Assembly (NCBI GenBank): GCA_022376515.1
Contig: WTXI01000530.1
Location: 1-18,706, forward strand
From: Lactifluus volemus
Taxonomy: Eukaryota > Basidiomycota > Agaricomycetes > Russulales > Russulaceae
Direction of reading: 5' to 3'
Length of the DNA stretch: 18,706 bases
Every line of letters begins with the position of its first letter. Positions within the stretch are counted from its first letter, which is position 1. The notes beneath the pieces were generated by a model. The model saw nothing but the letters and a program-made list of their open reading frames with translations. It did not search any database and was not told the DNA's origin. This document shows positions 1 to 13,200 of this stretch, one piece after another. Made by a program: the position numbers and the translations under genes.

Positions 1-1196
1 TGATCTGCCATGAGTGAGGAACGGCGGAATGAGACGTCGAAAGAAAAGAGATGGAGGCCCTGTAGGGCAGATAGAATTCCAAGGTTAGGCTGGATGGCCT
101 GAACGATTCTAGGTGACCAAAGAACCGAATGGTTTGGGGGATGTCAAAGGCACTGGAAACCTGAAGATGAGCCTCATAGGAGAATACTACCTTGAATTCA
201 TCGAGTAGAGGGGCGGCATCGATTCCAGCCATGAGGACTTCCAGGTACTCTCTCACACCATCAAATTCTAACTGAATAAGAGCGGGGAGAACAAAACGGG
301 TCGGTGGCGGTGGCGCTAGGTTTATTCTCCAGGTTCGGAGGTGAAGCAGAGGGGATAGACGGAAACTGATGATAAGGGATTTGAGCTTTGGCAGCGCAGA
401 CAGGGATGTGGCCATTTCCTCAGGTGGGATGTACCCAGAATTAGGTATATCGTTTAGATGAAGAGATGTGAGATCGCTTGTAGACGAGAGGAGTCGCGGT
501 AACAGTGGAAACGAGACTGACAGGAAAGCGAGATGTTGTAGACACGGGGCGGATCCATTCAAGAATGTAGCGGGAAGGTGATCACCGCGTCCAGAGAGCC
601 CTTCATGTAACCTAAACGAAAGAGATCTCAATGCTGGAAATGGCTCCTGCATTGCCGTGAGAATTCGTTTCCGTAGAGAATTTGATGGATAGGAGATCGA
701 AATCCGGTGTACACGATCACGATGCTCCAATGCAGCAGCGGTGTTGTCCAACGCGGCTTCGTCAAACTCGTCCAATTCCGACCATCCGTATTTGTTATAG
801 TCTAGGATGACAAGAGGAAATGGTGGCCATACATCCAACAACTTCCTCACAGGCGTTAGCGTTGTGCAAAAAAGTTGCAAATTGAGATGGATTGGTGATT
901 CGAAAATGAGGTATCGCCATCGTTGGCATACGTGCACCAGCTTCTCCCAATTCCACGGAAACTCATCTTTATCTTGGTCGATGACAACTTGATAAAATGC
1001 GAATATAACTAGGAGAACATCATCGGGGAGAGATCCGATTGTTATTCGTTGGAACCCCTGGTCGAGGCCTGCATGCATCATAACTCAGCAATCGCCATGA
1101 TTGTTCCTGATGAGTCTTACCGGGTCCTTGCTGAATCGGCGACTCCGTTCGTTGATGCTCAACAACGTTTTTGCTGTTTGAGACCCCCATTTGCAT
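1..1196 (-). CDS. F-box/leucine-rich-repeat protein, 3' end cut by window edge
   Basis: Probable substrate receptor of an SCF ubiquitin ligase: the F-box would bind Skp1 and the C-terminal repeats a target. Exon 1 is 1121-1196 and exon 2 is 1068 to the window edge. The 52-nt intron 1069-1120 has a GTAAGA donor and CAG acceptor and joins in phase. The start is the first ATG in frame (1196; 1190 is a second choice). About 381 residues are visible and the frame is open throughout exon 2. The F-box begins near residue 39 with LPDDVLLVIF and continues through WEKLVHVCQRWRYL. After it come Leu-rich segments typical of the expanded Agaricomycete family, such as MQEPFPALRSLSFRL, SAPCLQHLAFLSV, LSALPKLKSLIISF and FDGVREYLEVLMAGID. 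The target is unknown. No frame break is seen, so this copy looks intact as far as it goes. Confidence 0.88.
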
Positions 1197-2436
1197 GCAA
1201 TTCAAGGGATTGACTGCGGCGCTGAAGCGGGCCGGATTTTCCGGGAAATTGCTTAGCTGTACAGTTTAAGTAACTAGGTTACTCGTTTTGGGCAAGCGAT
1301 ACTGTAGAAACAGTTAACAGTAGCATGGGACTCCGGCAGCGGAAGCCGTCCATACACACTCACGAGTCCAATGAGGGTGTAAAATTTTCGTTTCCGGCCG
1401 CTCGAACATTTTTCCGGATCCAGAGGCCGTGTTATGCCCAGTCGAGCGGGGAGCGAAACCGGGGAGACGACTCGGAGTGGGAATTGCCAGGTGAGAAAGT
1501 AAACACAACAACTAGATTACTGTATCTCTCAAACAAACCGGTTTGGCAACCCCAACTTAGGGGCTGCGAATTGAACCGCCCATGAAACGTGGGGTGCGGT
1601 GATAAGGTGAAACGGAAGAGAGCACTGGCAACACATGTGGGTATCTCGTCGGAGCGCCTCTCCCGACGCAGCTGCCGCCCGGTTGGCCAGTGGGTACGCG
1701 GGCACACGCTCGGTCGGTTAGCGAAGTGCCAGTGGCCCCATCGTAACAACGTGAAACTAAGGAGAAAAACCGAGAGACATCACAAAGTGGTATCATAAGA
1801 AAAACGGTCTTGGGTCATCGCACCCAACGGGGGAACAACCGTTACCCCCCGGGGGCCAGGGTCGGGTTGCCCAGTAGCCATGCTGCTGCAGTAACTGAAG
1901 TTTACAGCTAGTTACAGTGTTCACTCGCAGTTATCGCACAGGAGCCGACAACCACGGGACAAAGGTTGGGGATTTTTGTTTTGGCATGGCCGAAAAAGAT
2001 TTGCTCTGCACTCCGGCGCGAAACTGACAGCACGGGCGGGCGTACCTTGCGACGTTGCTTACCCAAAGGGCGTTATCTCTGCCTAGGTGTACTGGTGGTA
2101 CCTTACCGTCCATCACGAGGAAATCAAAAGACGGAAGTAATTACAATGGTCTGGTAGAATGGATGTTGCGGTGGAGGGTGCTCAGGTTAGGCGAGCAATT
2201 GAACCAACCCCCTCCGTCGAGCGAGGCGAGGTACGGAAGGTCCAAAACGTAAAATGCGGAGAACGGACCCAAAAATGGAACAAATACAGACATGGGATAT
2301 TGCAAAATCGAACGGGTACCCGCTAGGAATACATGGGGGGAAAAAAGTACTATACGGCAAGTAAAAAAAAAACCGACCGGGCGGTTCAAAACTTGATACA
2401 GGTTCAGGAACTTGAATGTGTGTGTGTGTGTGTGAT
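1197..2436. other. Intergenic region without a supported gene
   Basis: This 1.24-kb stretch holds the promoter side of the F-box gene and the 3' side of the DUF6593 gene. Short open frames lie on both strands between 1314 and 2252, but they overlap one another, lack splice logic and show no family motif. A GC-rich part at 1805-1880 contains small inverted repeats (TTGGGT/ACCCAA at 1810-1827, AACGG/CCGTT at 1826-1843) and a C-run meeting a G-run at 1845-1855. I see no convincing RNA gene or transposon ends. Confidence 0.5.
2417..2434. repeat. (TG)9 dinucleotide microsatellite
   Basis: Nine uninterrupted TG units end two bases before the TAA stop (2437-2439) of the minus-strand DUF6593 gene. 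The transcript would therefore carry a (CA)9 run as the first bases of its 3' UTR. Confidence 0.95.
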
Positions 2437-3220
2437 TTACATATTCCACTGCAGTAGGGTTGCCATCTGAGAAAGCATGAGCGTAGTTAAAATCTCGGTC
2501 ACGACTGCCAGTCCTGCGTGTTGAACGGTCAATAGAGCCGAATAGTCACGCGAGGCATGTCCGGCCTCATAAACCGCGATCACTTGGTTCCCGTCGATGC
2601 ACTGCAAACCAAGATGGGGAAATCCTGCGCACATACATTTACAAAAACCATGCTTTCCGTACCTCCATCCTGTTATTGGGAAGCTGTTTCCATTTTAGCT
2701 GACGTCCGCTCCGGGACGTGAAGTACTGCGAACTGCGGAGGGGGGAGGGGCCGTGGTCAGGAACAATGCAATGGTGAACACTTTTTTTTTTTTTTGCAAA
2801 CTCACGCGCTAGTGCCTTTTCGACGTAGCATAGTTGCCATAGGTTGAGACGGCGCGTTTCCGTAGATGAGGTAGCCTGGTGTACCAGCGGGACCAAAGTA
2901 AAAGAAAGCAGCTCCGGGACCCATAACGCCACGATGCTTCTGTGCCCATGGCGCTTCGCGCCGGAGTTGCACGAGCGTATTCGCCGTGCGGTCTACCTGA
3001 TAACATATCAATTTTGATATGAATGAAGGTTAGGTAGAGAACCACGTTGTACCTCTTGGCTTTTTAAAAAAAAATTGAGGTTCAGCGTCATAATGCGACG
3101 TGGGGAGATGGGTAAGTCAACTTACATAGTAAAGGCAGTGCGACCATCAAGATCCTCAAAATGAGTGTGGAATGGGTCCTCGCCTTTTTGAAGGAGAACA
3201 TACGACCGCGAAGCTGCCAT
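2437..3220 (-). CDS. DUF6593 domain protein with a 7-nt microexon
   Basis: Small protein of a family known from basidiomycetes with no established function. Inferred exons: 3126-3220, 3046-3052 (only 7 nt), 2806-2996, 2663-2732 and 2437-2601. They total 528 nt, giving 175 residues plus TAA with no internal stop. Introns are 73, 49, 73 and 61 nt; the second contains a CTAAC branch-like site. The start ATG (3220) opens with MAASRSYVLLQKGEDPF. The DUF6593-like layout is a YVL-type start, a central strand with TLVQLRREAPWAQ, then YFTSRSGRQLKWKQLP, CIDGNQVIAVYE, and a C-terminal hydrophobic LAVVTEILTTLMLSQMATLL. Without the microexon the first and third exons do not join in an open frame: direct joining creates an immediate stop. 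No signal peptide is seen. The family call is from recalled motif layout, not a search; the 7-nt exon is inference. Confidence 0.78.
2782..2795. repeat. T14 homopolymer in DUF6593 intron 3
   Basis: A run of 14 T on the plus strand (A14 in the transcript) lies in the 73-nt intron 2733-2805. It sits near the donor rather than forming the acceptor pyrimidine tract. It is a likely site of length polymorphism or base-calling error. Confidence 0.9.
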
Positions 3221-3707
3221 GGGGCAAGAACGAAGGGGGAGCAAAAGGCTGACTCTATGCCGCCAAGAGGAGCATGGGAGTAATAAGGGTATCTGTGCCC
3301 GATAATACAAGGGATGCCTTACTTGGCTCGTAGCGATGCATGCATGACCACGAGACCTTATCATTCAACCTACCTCGTACAGGATACAAAAGCACACGTG
3401 CAGATACTAACTACCATCCCTTCTAGAAATTGCGAAGGCTGGCAAGACAAGGAGGAACAAATACGCATTTTTATAGGGATGAAGATCCATCTGACCAGGT
3501 GTGTAAATGTAAGAATCTCCGTGACGGCGTGGGATTTACGCCACGACATAGAACAAATGGTTCATTGATTCCATTCTCACGGTACCCAAAAGGGGGTGCA
3601 ACGTCTGCCAGTGCCAATACGTCACATTGGGCGCAAATGATTGATGGACAGACATACGGTATTCAAAGGGGTCACAGGTATCCCGTTTGGTGGTCACGTA
3701 GGCCTAA
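3221..3707. other. Intergenic region: DUF6593 promoter side and EMC6 3' side
   Basis: Both flanking genes are transcribed leftwards, so this stretch holds the EMC6 3' end and the DUF6593 promoter. Open frames at 3314-3711 on the plus strand show no protein motif. I see no clear TATA box at a useful distance from the 3220 start. Confidence 0.5.
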
Positions 3708-4169
3708 TTAGTCGTATACTGAAATGAAAAGACAGGATGAGGGTACGCAAATGACAACATGAAAAAAGATCGGACGAACCATGAACGATGCCTTGGTGAC
3801 AATGGTGGTTATGTTCTTTCAGCTTTCCAAATCGATATTTTTTGACAGAGACGAACCGTAAAAGAGTGTCCAGACGAGGATGAATGAGAAAGTATTCTCT
3901 TGTCCAGGATTGATGACCTCGATGAAACCACCTTGAACATACTTTTTTGGGTTCCCCTTGAGGTTGAAAAAGTGGAGGTAGAGGGAGGTCGAGAGCGTGG
4001 TGAGGATGAAGAGGATGAAACCGAGCGAGTTTTCGAGACCTAGTATGCCAGCTACTGCGCCGGTGAAGCAGGAAGAGATGAACTTGACATTGTATATAGA
4101 GTTGTTATTGAACAGGACGTGAGGACCGAATAATCGCTGTTGTTGGTCGTCTTGTGCGGGGGCTGACAT
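3708..4169 (-). CDS. EMC6: ER membrane protein complex subunit 6
   Basis: EMC6 is a core membrane subunit of the ER membrane complex, which inserts tail-anchored and multipass proteins into the ER. Exon 1 is 3857-4169 (start MSAPAQDDQQQRLFGP). It encodes the conserved FNNNSIYNVKFISSCF, a first membrane segment (GAVAGILGLENSLGFILFIL), a second (TTLSTSLYLHFF), and the tail from KYVQGGFIEVINPGQENT into a third hydrophobic stretch FSFILVWTLFYG. Reading on past 3857 gives a non-family tail (SSLSKNIDLES). Splicing two introns (3792-3856, 65 nt; 3719-3779, 61 nt) around a 12-nt exon (3780-3791) and an 11-nt last exon (3708-3718) restores the family ending FYGIVHVYD and a TAA. The total is 336 nt, 111 residues, a normal EMC6 length. 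Family call is strong; the two tiny exons are inferred from phase and conservation. The unspliced form could be a longer alternative product. Confidence 0.88.
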
Positions 4170-4747
4170 CGCCGTCGTCGTCGACGTCCGTGGACGAGAA
4201 CGCGGAAGTGGCGAGGTTTCTCACGGTGGCGTGCTTATCACACCACCACCTCAGTTAATATACAACCTTTTTCTTTTGCTCTTTCTTTTTCTTTTTCTGA
4301 TTTTCATAATAATGCTGTGCTTCAGATGATTTTTGGTATTTGACCTCCCGAAAAAGTGAAACAGATCATTATACGAGTGTTTAGCCTCAGTTTAGGCCAG
4401 ATGTATTAACGACCATTTATGGCCCGTGAGACAAACGCTAAAACTTTAAGCTGTTGCGCTGCCGCGGCCACGCCCTGGACTGCCAAAGTACAGTCAGGGG
4501 GGTATTTGTAGAAACTGACATTATATCACGAAGAGTTCAGATCGTTCTAAAAACTGTGATCCTAAAGTTCCAACCGGTCAATTGCATGCATGATTTACAA
4601 CGGGCGGTCTCAACACGCCAAGGGGGAGGGGCTGCTAACGAGATGACACAATCGTACGAACAAGGGACCGTGCATGAGACGCGATAAATAGACTAGAGGA
4701 TAGGAAAGAAGAATATGGAGGTAGGGCTGCGGAACAGGAGGAAGCAT
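4170..4747. other. Intergenic region: EMC6 promoter side and Rab 3' side
   Basis: Both neighbours run leftwards, so this holds the EMC6 upstream region and the Rab 3' UTR. A pyrimidine-rich tract (Cs and Ts, about 4265-4302, plus strand) and a TATATTA-like element (minus strand, near 4257-4263, about 90 nt before the EMC6 start) are possible promoter parts. The open frame 4454-4687 shows no motif. No gene is supported. Confidence 0.45.
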
Positions 4748-5667
<920 letters not shown>

Positions 5668-5998
5668 GCTATTCTTCCCGATGTCAGAAAGAAAGAAAAA
5701 ACAATAAAAGGTTAGGAAGTAGGGAAAAGTGGGTGGAAGTAAGGAGTAGTGCCAATAATGGGAGCGATGGGGTAAAGGTCAAGTAAGACAAGAGCGCTTT
5801 GAGGTAAACTTATGTCAGCAAAATTTCCTCTCCTACAACATGAACTCACAACAAGATAGAAAGCACAAAGATAGAACTTCAGAGACAGACATAGACGAAA
5901 AGAAAAGAAACGGAGAGAGAGGAAAAAAGAAGAAATGGTGCTGTCGGTGCTGCACTTCGTTCTCGCTTGCTGTATAGATCGCTGACCTAGGTGTAAAG
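5668..5998. promoter_or_regulatory. Divergent promoter region between SEC4-like and DBP3-like genes
   Basis: The Rab gene starts leftwards at 5667 and the helicase starts rightwards near 5999, so about 330 bp serve both. The helicase-proximal part (5850-5935) is strongly purine-rich on the plus strand, with many GA/AAAG runs. I see no clear TATA or CCAAT element. Regulation is inference from gene orientation. Confidence 0.5.
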
Positions 5999-7824
<1,826 letters not shown>

Positions 7825-7893
7825 AAGAGTTATCGTTGTTGACAAATCCACTTTTGATTTCATCTTTACACATTTACAACCCTCCCACCCGTC

Positions 7894-9737
7894 ATGATGG
7901 GTCTTTTCACTAAAGGCAGGCCACGCGGTCCTTCATCTGCTGCCGATAAAGTACCAGAGGACACGAATCCTGACGATACTTCCATCTTGTTCGTCCCTCA
8001 GCCCCACTCTCTTACCCCGTCATTTCATGCCCTCTCAACTTGTTTATAGAGACGAGGATGAAGGTTCCATCATCCTATCCCTCATCTCACAACTCAGGTC
8101 AGCTCACTTTGATTCTCTCCGAGTAATCCCATCGAACCCATCTGCCTGCCCCCTACAGAGTCGGCATGGACCTCTCAAAGGTCACCTTTCCAACGTTCGT
8201 CCTCGAGCCTAGAAGTATGCTCGAGCGCATAACAGATTTCATGGCGCACCCCGACCTCATTTTGGGTGAGTTCCAGTTTCTGGTCCCCCACCCCTCCGCG
8301 CGCTTCCAGCATGCACATAACGGCGGCCGAGGCAACCATTATGCTGCGTTCCTCGTGCCACACACACACACATACAATACACACGCAAAACACCCTTTCA
8401 AGACTAAACTCATGGTCATCATCTTATCTCATCCGTAGCTCCGAACAGTGCGCCGACCCCGAAAACGTTTCATCCGCGTGCTTCAATATTACCTCGCTGG
8501 GTGGCACGTCAAACCGAAGGGTGTCAAGAAACCGTGAAGCACTCTTGCCCCTCCATCACCACCGCAACTTGACTGATCTGTTTGATTCGTGTAGATACAA
8601 CCCAGTCTTGGGTGAATTCTTCCGATGCCGCTACGATTACTCAAACGGGACGCAGGGGTTCTACATTGCAGAGCAAGGTGCGACATATAATCTCTTCACC
8701 GTGTGTCGCTTCATCTCCCAATCCCCTTTTTTTTTGTTTTATTTTCTGGCAGTTTTCGCATCATCCGCCTATATCCGCCTTTACTACATTTCGCCCGCGA
8801 ACAAGATCTGCATCGTCGGAGAGCTCCGGCCAAAATCCAAATTTCTTGGCAACTCGGTCTCGACAACGATGGAGGGCGAGAACCGGGTCACGCTCATGGG
8901 TCACCCGGAAGACGGTGGTAAATTGCGTTACCCGCGCAGCTGAGTCCGACGGCGTACTGACCATTCCAATCTCCTTGTCCCACACGACCCCTCACAGAAT
9001 ACGTAGTAACGATGCCAAATATGTACGCCCGCGGCATCCTCTTTGGCAAGATGGTGCTCGAACTCGGTGACACGTGCACGGCGCGCAATGACGCACACGA
9101 CCTGCAAGCCGACATTGAATTCAAGACCAAGGGATTTTTCTCAGGCACCTACAACGCGATTGCTGGTCGCGTGAAACATGGTTTGACGGAGCTTGGCGAG
9201 GTCAGCGGAAAGTGGAGCTCACTGATGGAATTCAAGATTGCAAAGGTACGCGCCGAAACTTCCAACCTCTTGGTACTCTCCGCCAACCCCTCTTTTTTTT
9301 TTTTTTTAAATTGATTAGACCGGCGAGAAGCGCACACTATTTGACGTACAAAAGGACGGCGATCACGTCGCGCCCAAATGGGTCGCTCCGGAAGACGAGC
9401 AGGAGCAGTTCGAGAGCCGTCGATTGTGGCGCGACCTGACGAACGCCATAGTCACCAAGGACATGGACGCCGCCACGGAAGCCAAGGGAGCCGTGGAGAA
9501 CGCACAACGAGAGTTACGAGCGACCGGCGTACAACATACGACACGCTTTTTCGAGTTGCGCGATAACCGCTGGATACCCCGAATCCACCAGTACGTAAAA
9601 ACGATTTTTGAACCTGTTTTTTTAGTCATTCAAACCATTTACAAAGGCTCCCGCAAGACCCACAAGAGGCAACCGAGGCAGTACAGGCATGGATATGGTC
9701 CCGTTCGTCCGAAGGCAGTAACCCACCGAGCCCTTGA
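7894..9737 (+). CDS. Oxysterol-binding-related protein (Osh6/Osh7-like)
   Basis: Single-domain ORP, a lipid transfer protein of membrane contact sites; the Osh6/7 group exchanges phosphatidylserine for PI4P. Nine exons: 7894-7988, 8050-8097, 8159-8265, 8439-8533, 8595-8677, 8753-8917, 8998-9245, 9319-9590 and 9647-9737; about 400 residues, normal for short ORPs. Visible family segments: [101 protein letters not shown], and [16 protein letters not shown] near the end. No PH or ankyrin domain precedes it. Start ATG 7894 opens [12 protein letters not shown]; a second ATG follows at 7897. Exon 4 has a frame disturbance near 8455-8475. In exon 6 the signature SHHPP is encoded one frame off and the frame returns about 30 nt later. 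Intron 1 uses a GTTCGT donor. The gene begins 69 bp after the helicase stop. Confidence 0.87.
8359..8384. repeat. CA-rich microsatellite in ORP intron 3
   Basis: A (CA)7 run (8359-8372) followed by imperfect CA/TA units lies in the 173-nt intron 8266-8438, the longest intron I infer in the window. Repeat growth may account for the extra length. Confidence 0.85.
9293..9307. repeat. T15 homopolymer in ORP intron 7
   Basis: Fifteen T in a row lie 11 nt before the acceptor AG of the 73-nt intron 9246-9318, acting as its pyrimidine tract. Confidence 0.9.
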
Positions 9738-10262
9738 GCAATCCGCTCCCCAAGCAAAGCGACCCGAACCCCCGGATTGCTGTAGTAGCCATTCTCATCT
9801 GCTGTATTTTCGCTTTGTTGACGGCGGAGTCAAACTTTTTGTGTACAATCCTCACCTATAATGCAATTCAATCTCTCAGAATTTTTTTTTCTTTTATTCC
9901 CGCTTTTCTCGCAAGTCGGGATGTTTTGTGTCTGAGAGGATTGGGTATTTATTAACAAAAAAAAAAGGAAATTTGCTCCGATTAGTAGTAGACGAGAGCA
10001 AGAAATTGTATAGTGTCAGTGAGGGTATGCATATGGTAGTGAAAAAATGGGGAGGGGAGGAGAATATTTAACCGCCCGTTGGGGGACGGCCGTAAGAGAA
10101 TCCATGAGAACCAAAAAAAAGTTAGTCAGCGAAAAAGAGGAAAAGAGTGCATAGATGAGCAAAGGGGGAGATGGGGATATATAACACTACGGAGAGATTA
10201 AGAACAGGTCTAAAAAAATAAAAAAAAATCCAGGAATATATACACGTGGGCAAAAATGTCTT
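9738..10262. other. Convergent 3' intergenic region
   Basis: The ORP gene ends at 9737 and the minus-strand coiled-coil gene ends at 10263, so this is a shared 3' region. It is AT-rich with several A- and T-runs (T-run near 9882-9889; A-run 9957-9966; an A-run near 10220-10227), as expected near polyadenylation sites. I cannot fix a cleavage site for either gene. No gene is seen. Confidence 0.5.
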
Positions 10263-13200
10263 CTACTCATACCATCCTTCGCTGTCCTTCGTCAGCACAG
10301 AAACCACGCTGGGCGTCGGGGACGGCGCGCGTGGCGTCCAGGACTGTTTCTCGACGACAGCCCGTCTCAACACTTGAGGTTTTGGATGACGGCTCTTGGC
10401 CGCGGCGGGCGCGTGCATCGAGTCCCACACCGAGGTTTGTGGTGGAGTGTTCGTCCGGTGGTCGTTCACGCTTGCAGTTGGGGTAGCAGCACGGCTAGGA
10501 TAAACGGTGCTTGCGCGCGAGTCAGGGCGCGGTGGTATGTCAGCGATAGGCTTGGCCGTCGTGGTACTCGTGCGCGAAGCATTCGCTTGCTTTACTAGCT
10601 GCGTGACGCGGGCTTCAAGCATAGCACGGAACTCGGTCTCGCGATCCCGCTGAGATATGGCACCCTCCCCTTTCAGTACCTGCAAAAGCAGTTGGAGTAG
10701 AGAAAAAACATTACCGTTGCGACCCGCGCTTCGTCAAGTTTCTCCTCAAGCTGCATCTGAACCAAAGAATGATCTGCCTCGCGCTGTACGGCACGATCAT
10801 TGGCGCTCTCAAGGGCCGCTTCGGCTTCGGCAAGCGCAGTAGCGTGCGCATTCGCTCGTTGTTCCCATTCTGTCGCACGCTGTTGCGCTTGGGCAAGACT
10901 CGTGCGCACTGCGCTAGCTGCGCGTTCGCTACTTGTGGCGCGCGCTTCTTGCTCCTTAAGGCGTCGAAGTAAGGCGGCGTTTTCACCTTCGAGTACCTTG
11001 CTGTGGTCACGGAAACGGCGGAGCTCCTTCAGCTCCGGGTCGGTCGTCTGTGTCTTTGTGAGGAGCACGGCGAGCTGCCCGGCTACTTGCTCCGTCGTAT
11101 GCCGAAGCTCCTCCCAATGCGTTTGTTGCGCTAATAGTGCGTCGTGTTCCTTTTGCAGAGCAATGAGCGCTTCGACAGCAGCTTCCTTCTCACGCAGATC
11201 AAAACCAGCTTTCGCCTCCAAAGCATAGACCTATTTTAGAGAACAATTGTCAATTCACGAGAGTTTTAATTTCTAAAGAAACGAAGCTCACTTTGGACAG
11301 AAGTGCTTCCTTTTCAGCCGCCGAATCTCGATTCAGCTTCTCGAGCTCAAGGAGACGTTCATCGGATGTCTTCAACCGTTCCAACGATTGAGATATTGCC
11401 CTTTCCAGCTCCATAGTGCGTGCCTGTGAGGTCGCAACGTCCGTTGCGCGCAGCAAGTTGACAGCTTGAATCTCGCCCACTTTGTCCCTGAGCTGATCGC
11501 GTTCCGACTCGGCGGCAGCCAGGCGCTCCATCACCACGTCCTTCTCCACTCGCAAGGCGCCAAACTGAGAGCGCGTCCTGTCGAGCTGAACCTGTAGGTC
11601 TGCATTCGTCGCCATCATCTTGCGCACTTCCTCAAAGTCATCTTTCGTGACGGTTTGAGCGAGGAGCTCGGCTTGTGCGACTTGCGCAGCCTTGATGACA
11701 GCGGTCATGCTGTTAGGTAGGTCGGTGAGACGAGAAAGGACGTTTTGATGCAGCGCCAGGAGCTCTGCAGTCGTATCTTGCAGTCCCTGCTGTCCCTTCG
11801 ACAAACTCTCGACGGCCGAGTCAATACGTGTGAAGTCCTCTGGGGATGCAAGACCTTTTCCAAACGTAGGGACCGCGGAAACGAGATCGGCCAGCATATC
11901 GCGCAGCGGTACGGTCATGCCGGTTAGCTGTTGAGGCAAACCCGAAAGAAGGGTCGTCACATTGGCGCTAGCGGACGCCAAGTCGCGCGTCTGCGTGGAC
12001 AGAGACTCTTGACCGTTCACTAACACCTCCACCCTTGCAGCAGAATCCTTCACAGGCTTCAACACATTGTCGAATCCATCCGCAAGCTTGCTCGAGAGAC
12101 TATCCAGTAAACGATCGCGCACGGCTAGGCGTGAGTCAAGTCGTTCAACAACTAGATCCGACACCTGCTCCTTGATCTCATGCGCATCCAGCGGTCCGAC
12201 GATGCGTCGCACCTCCGCAGTGATCTGCGCAACGATGGTGGGTATATCGAAAGCGTTGCCAGCAGGCGGGTAAATTTTCGGCAGCACGGGTATGAGTCGG
12301 TCCACGATGAGTCCGGCCGTCTCTCGCTTGTCCGAGGCGAGGTCGATCAGCTGCGAAATGTGAGGCTTGACCGCCTGGGACAGTTGTTCTGTCAGCAATT
12401 CATAGTCTACCGGTTCTGAACGCATAGCAGCAATGTGCGGTACGATCGCTGCACGTAACTCTCGCACCAGCCCCTCGTGATCGATTGGTGCGGCAACCGG
12501 CGTCACGGGAAGAGGAGTATGTGGACGCGTGCGTTCGAGCGCCTCTAAGCGTGCAGCGATCGGTGCTACGGCACCAACGACGGTGTTGTGTGTGCGGGCA
12601 TGGTATTCCTCCAGCACTGCCTCCGTGTTGCCACCATTGATGGGCGTTACCACGGGGGACTGTAGCGCCTCGACACAGCGAAGGACACGATCGAGATCTT
12701 TCTGGATCACCGCGCGAGCTTCGGCATGGCCTTGCTCGACGATATCCTTGACAAGTTGGAAATCTAGTTCGCCCCGAGCCTCCATCTGGCTGTCGTCCAA
12801 GCCCCGTGCGGCGGACTCTTGCAGCTGCGCACGGAATAAAGAAACGAGGTCATTGAGAGCAGCCTCCGAGGTGGTGCTCCTTTAGTAATACTGGCTTGCG
12901 ACCGCAGCGCGCGCATCTCCCCGCGGAAATCGTCTAGTTTGCTCTCTAAAAGCCCCTCAAGGCGTTCCTCGAAGTGCTGTAACTCGATGTTACGTGAGAC
13001 ATCTGGAGGATGAACCGACGCGTCCGAAAGCGAGGAGCGGGCACTGCCCATCGCGGGGAGCGATGCGCGGCGATCACGAGCCAGCTGGGGTTGCTCCTGC
13101 GGTGGCGAGGGATCCTCCCAGAGGCAAGGGTCAGTGATAAGCCGGCCGCGTGATGCTTTATGCGAGATAGCGGGGACATGTAGGTCATCGAGGGACGGGC

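Noticed and set aside
1560..1585. Minus-strand GGTTCAATTC resembles a tRNA B box
   Set aside because: The flanking bases form only three pairs of a T-stem, and no A box, anticodon arm or acceptor stem fits.
1314..1798. Several overlapping open frames on both strands (65-105 codons)
   Set aside because: They overlap one another, have no motif or splice logic, and look like chance frames in GC-rich DNA.
1805..1860. GC-rich group of short inverted repeats
   Set aside because: Arms are only 5-6 bp with mismatched loops; no terminator, origin or transposon end can be argued from them.
1256..1917. GTAACTAG-like words at about 1270 and 1910, considered as terminal inverted repeats of a small transposon
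   Set aside because: Beyond the shared eight bases the flanks do not align, and no target-site duplication is visible.
2141..2449. 102-codon minus-strand frame beginning with repeated His-Thr
   Set aside because: The repeat is the (TG)9 microsatellite read antisense, and the rest shows no motif.
8266..8943. 225-codon plus-strand open frame inside the ORP gene
   Set aside because: It runs through three inferred introns and only partly shares the ORP frame; the exon model explains the conserved segments.
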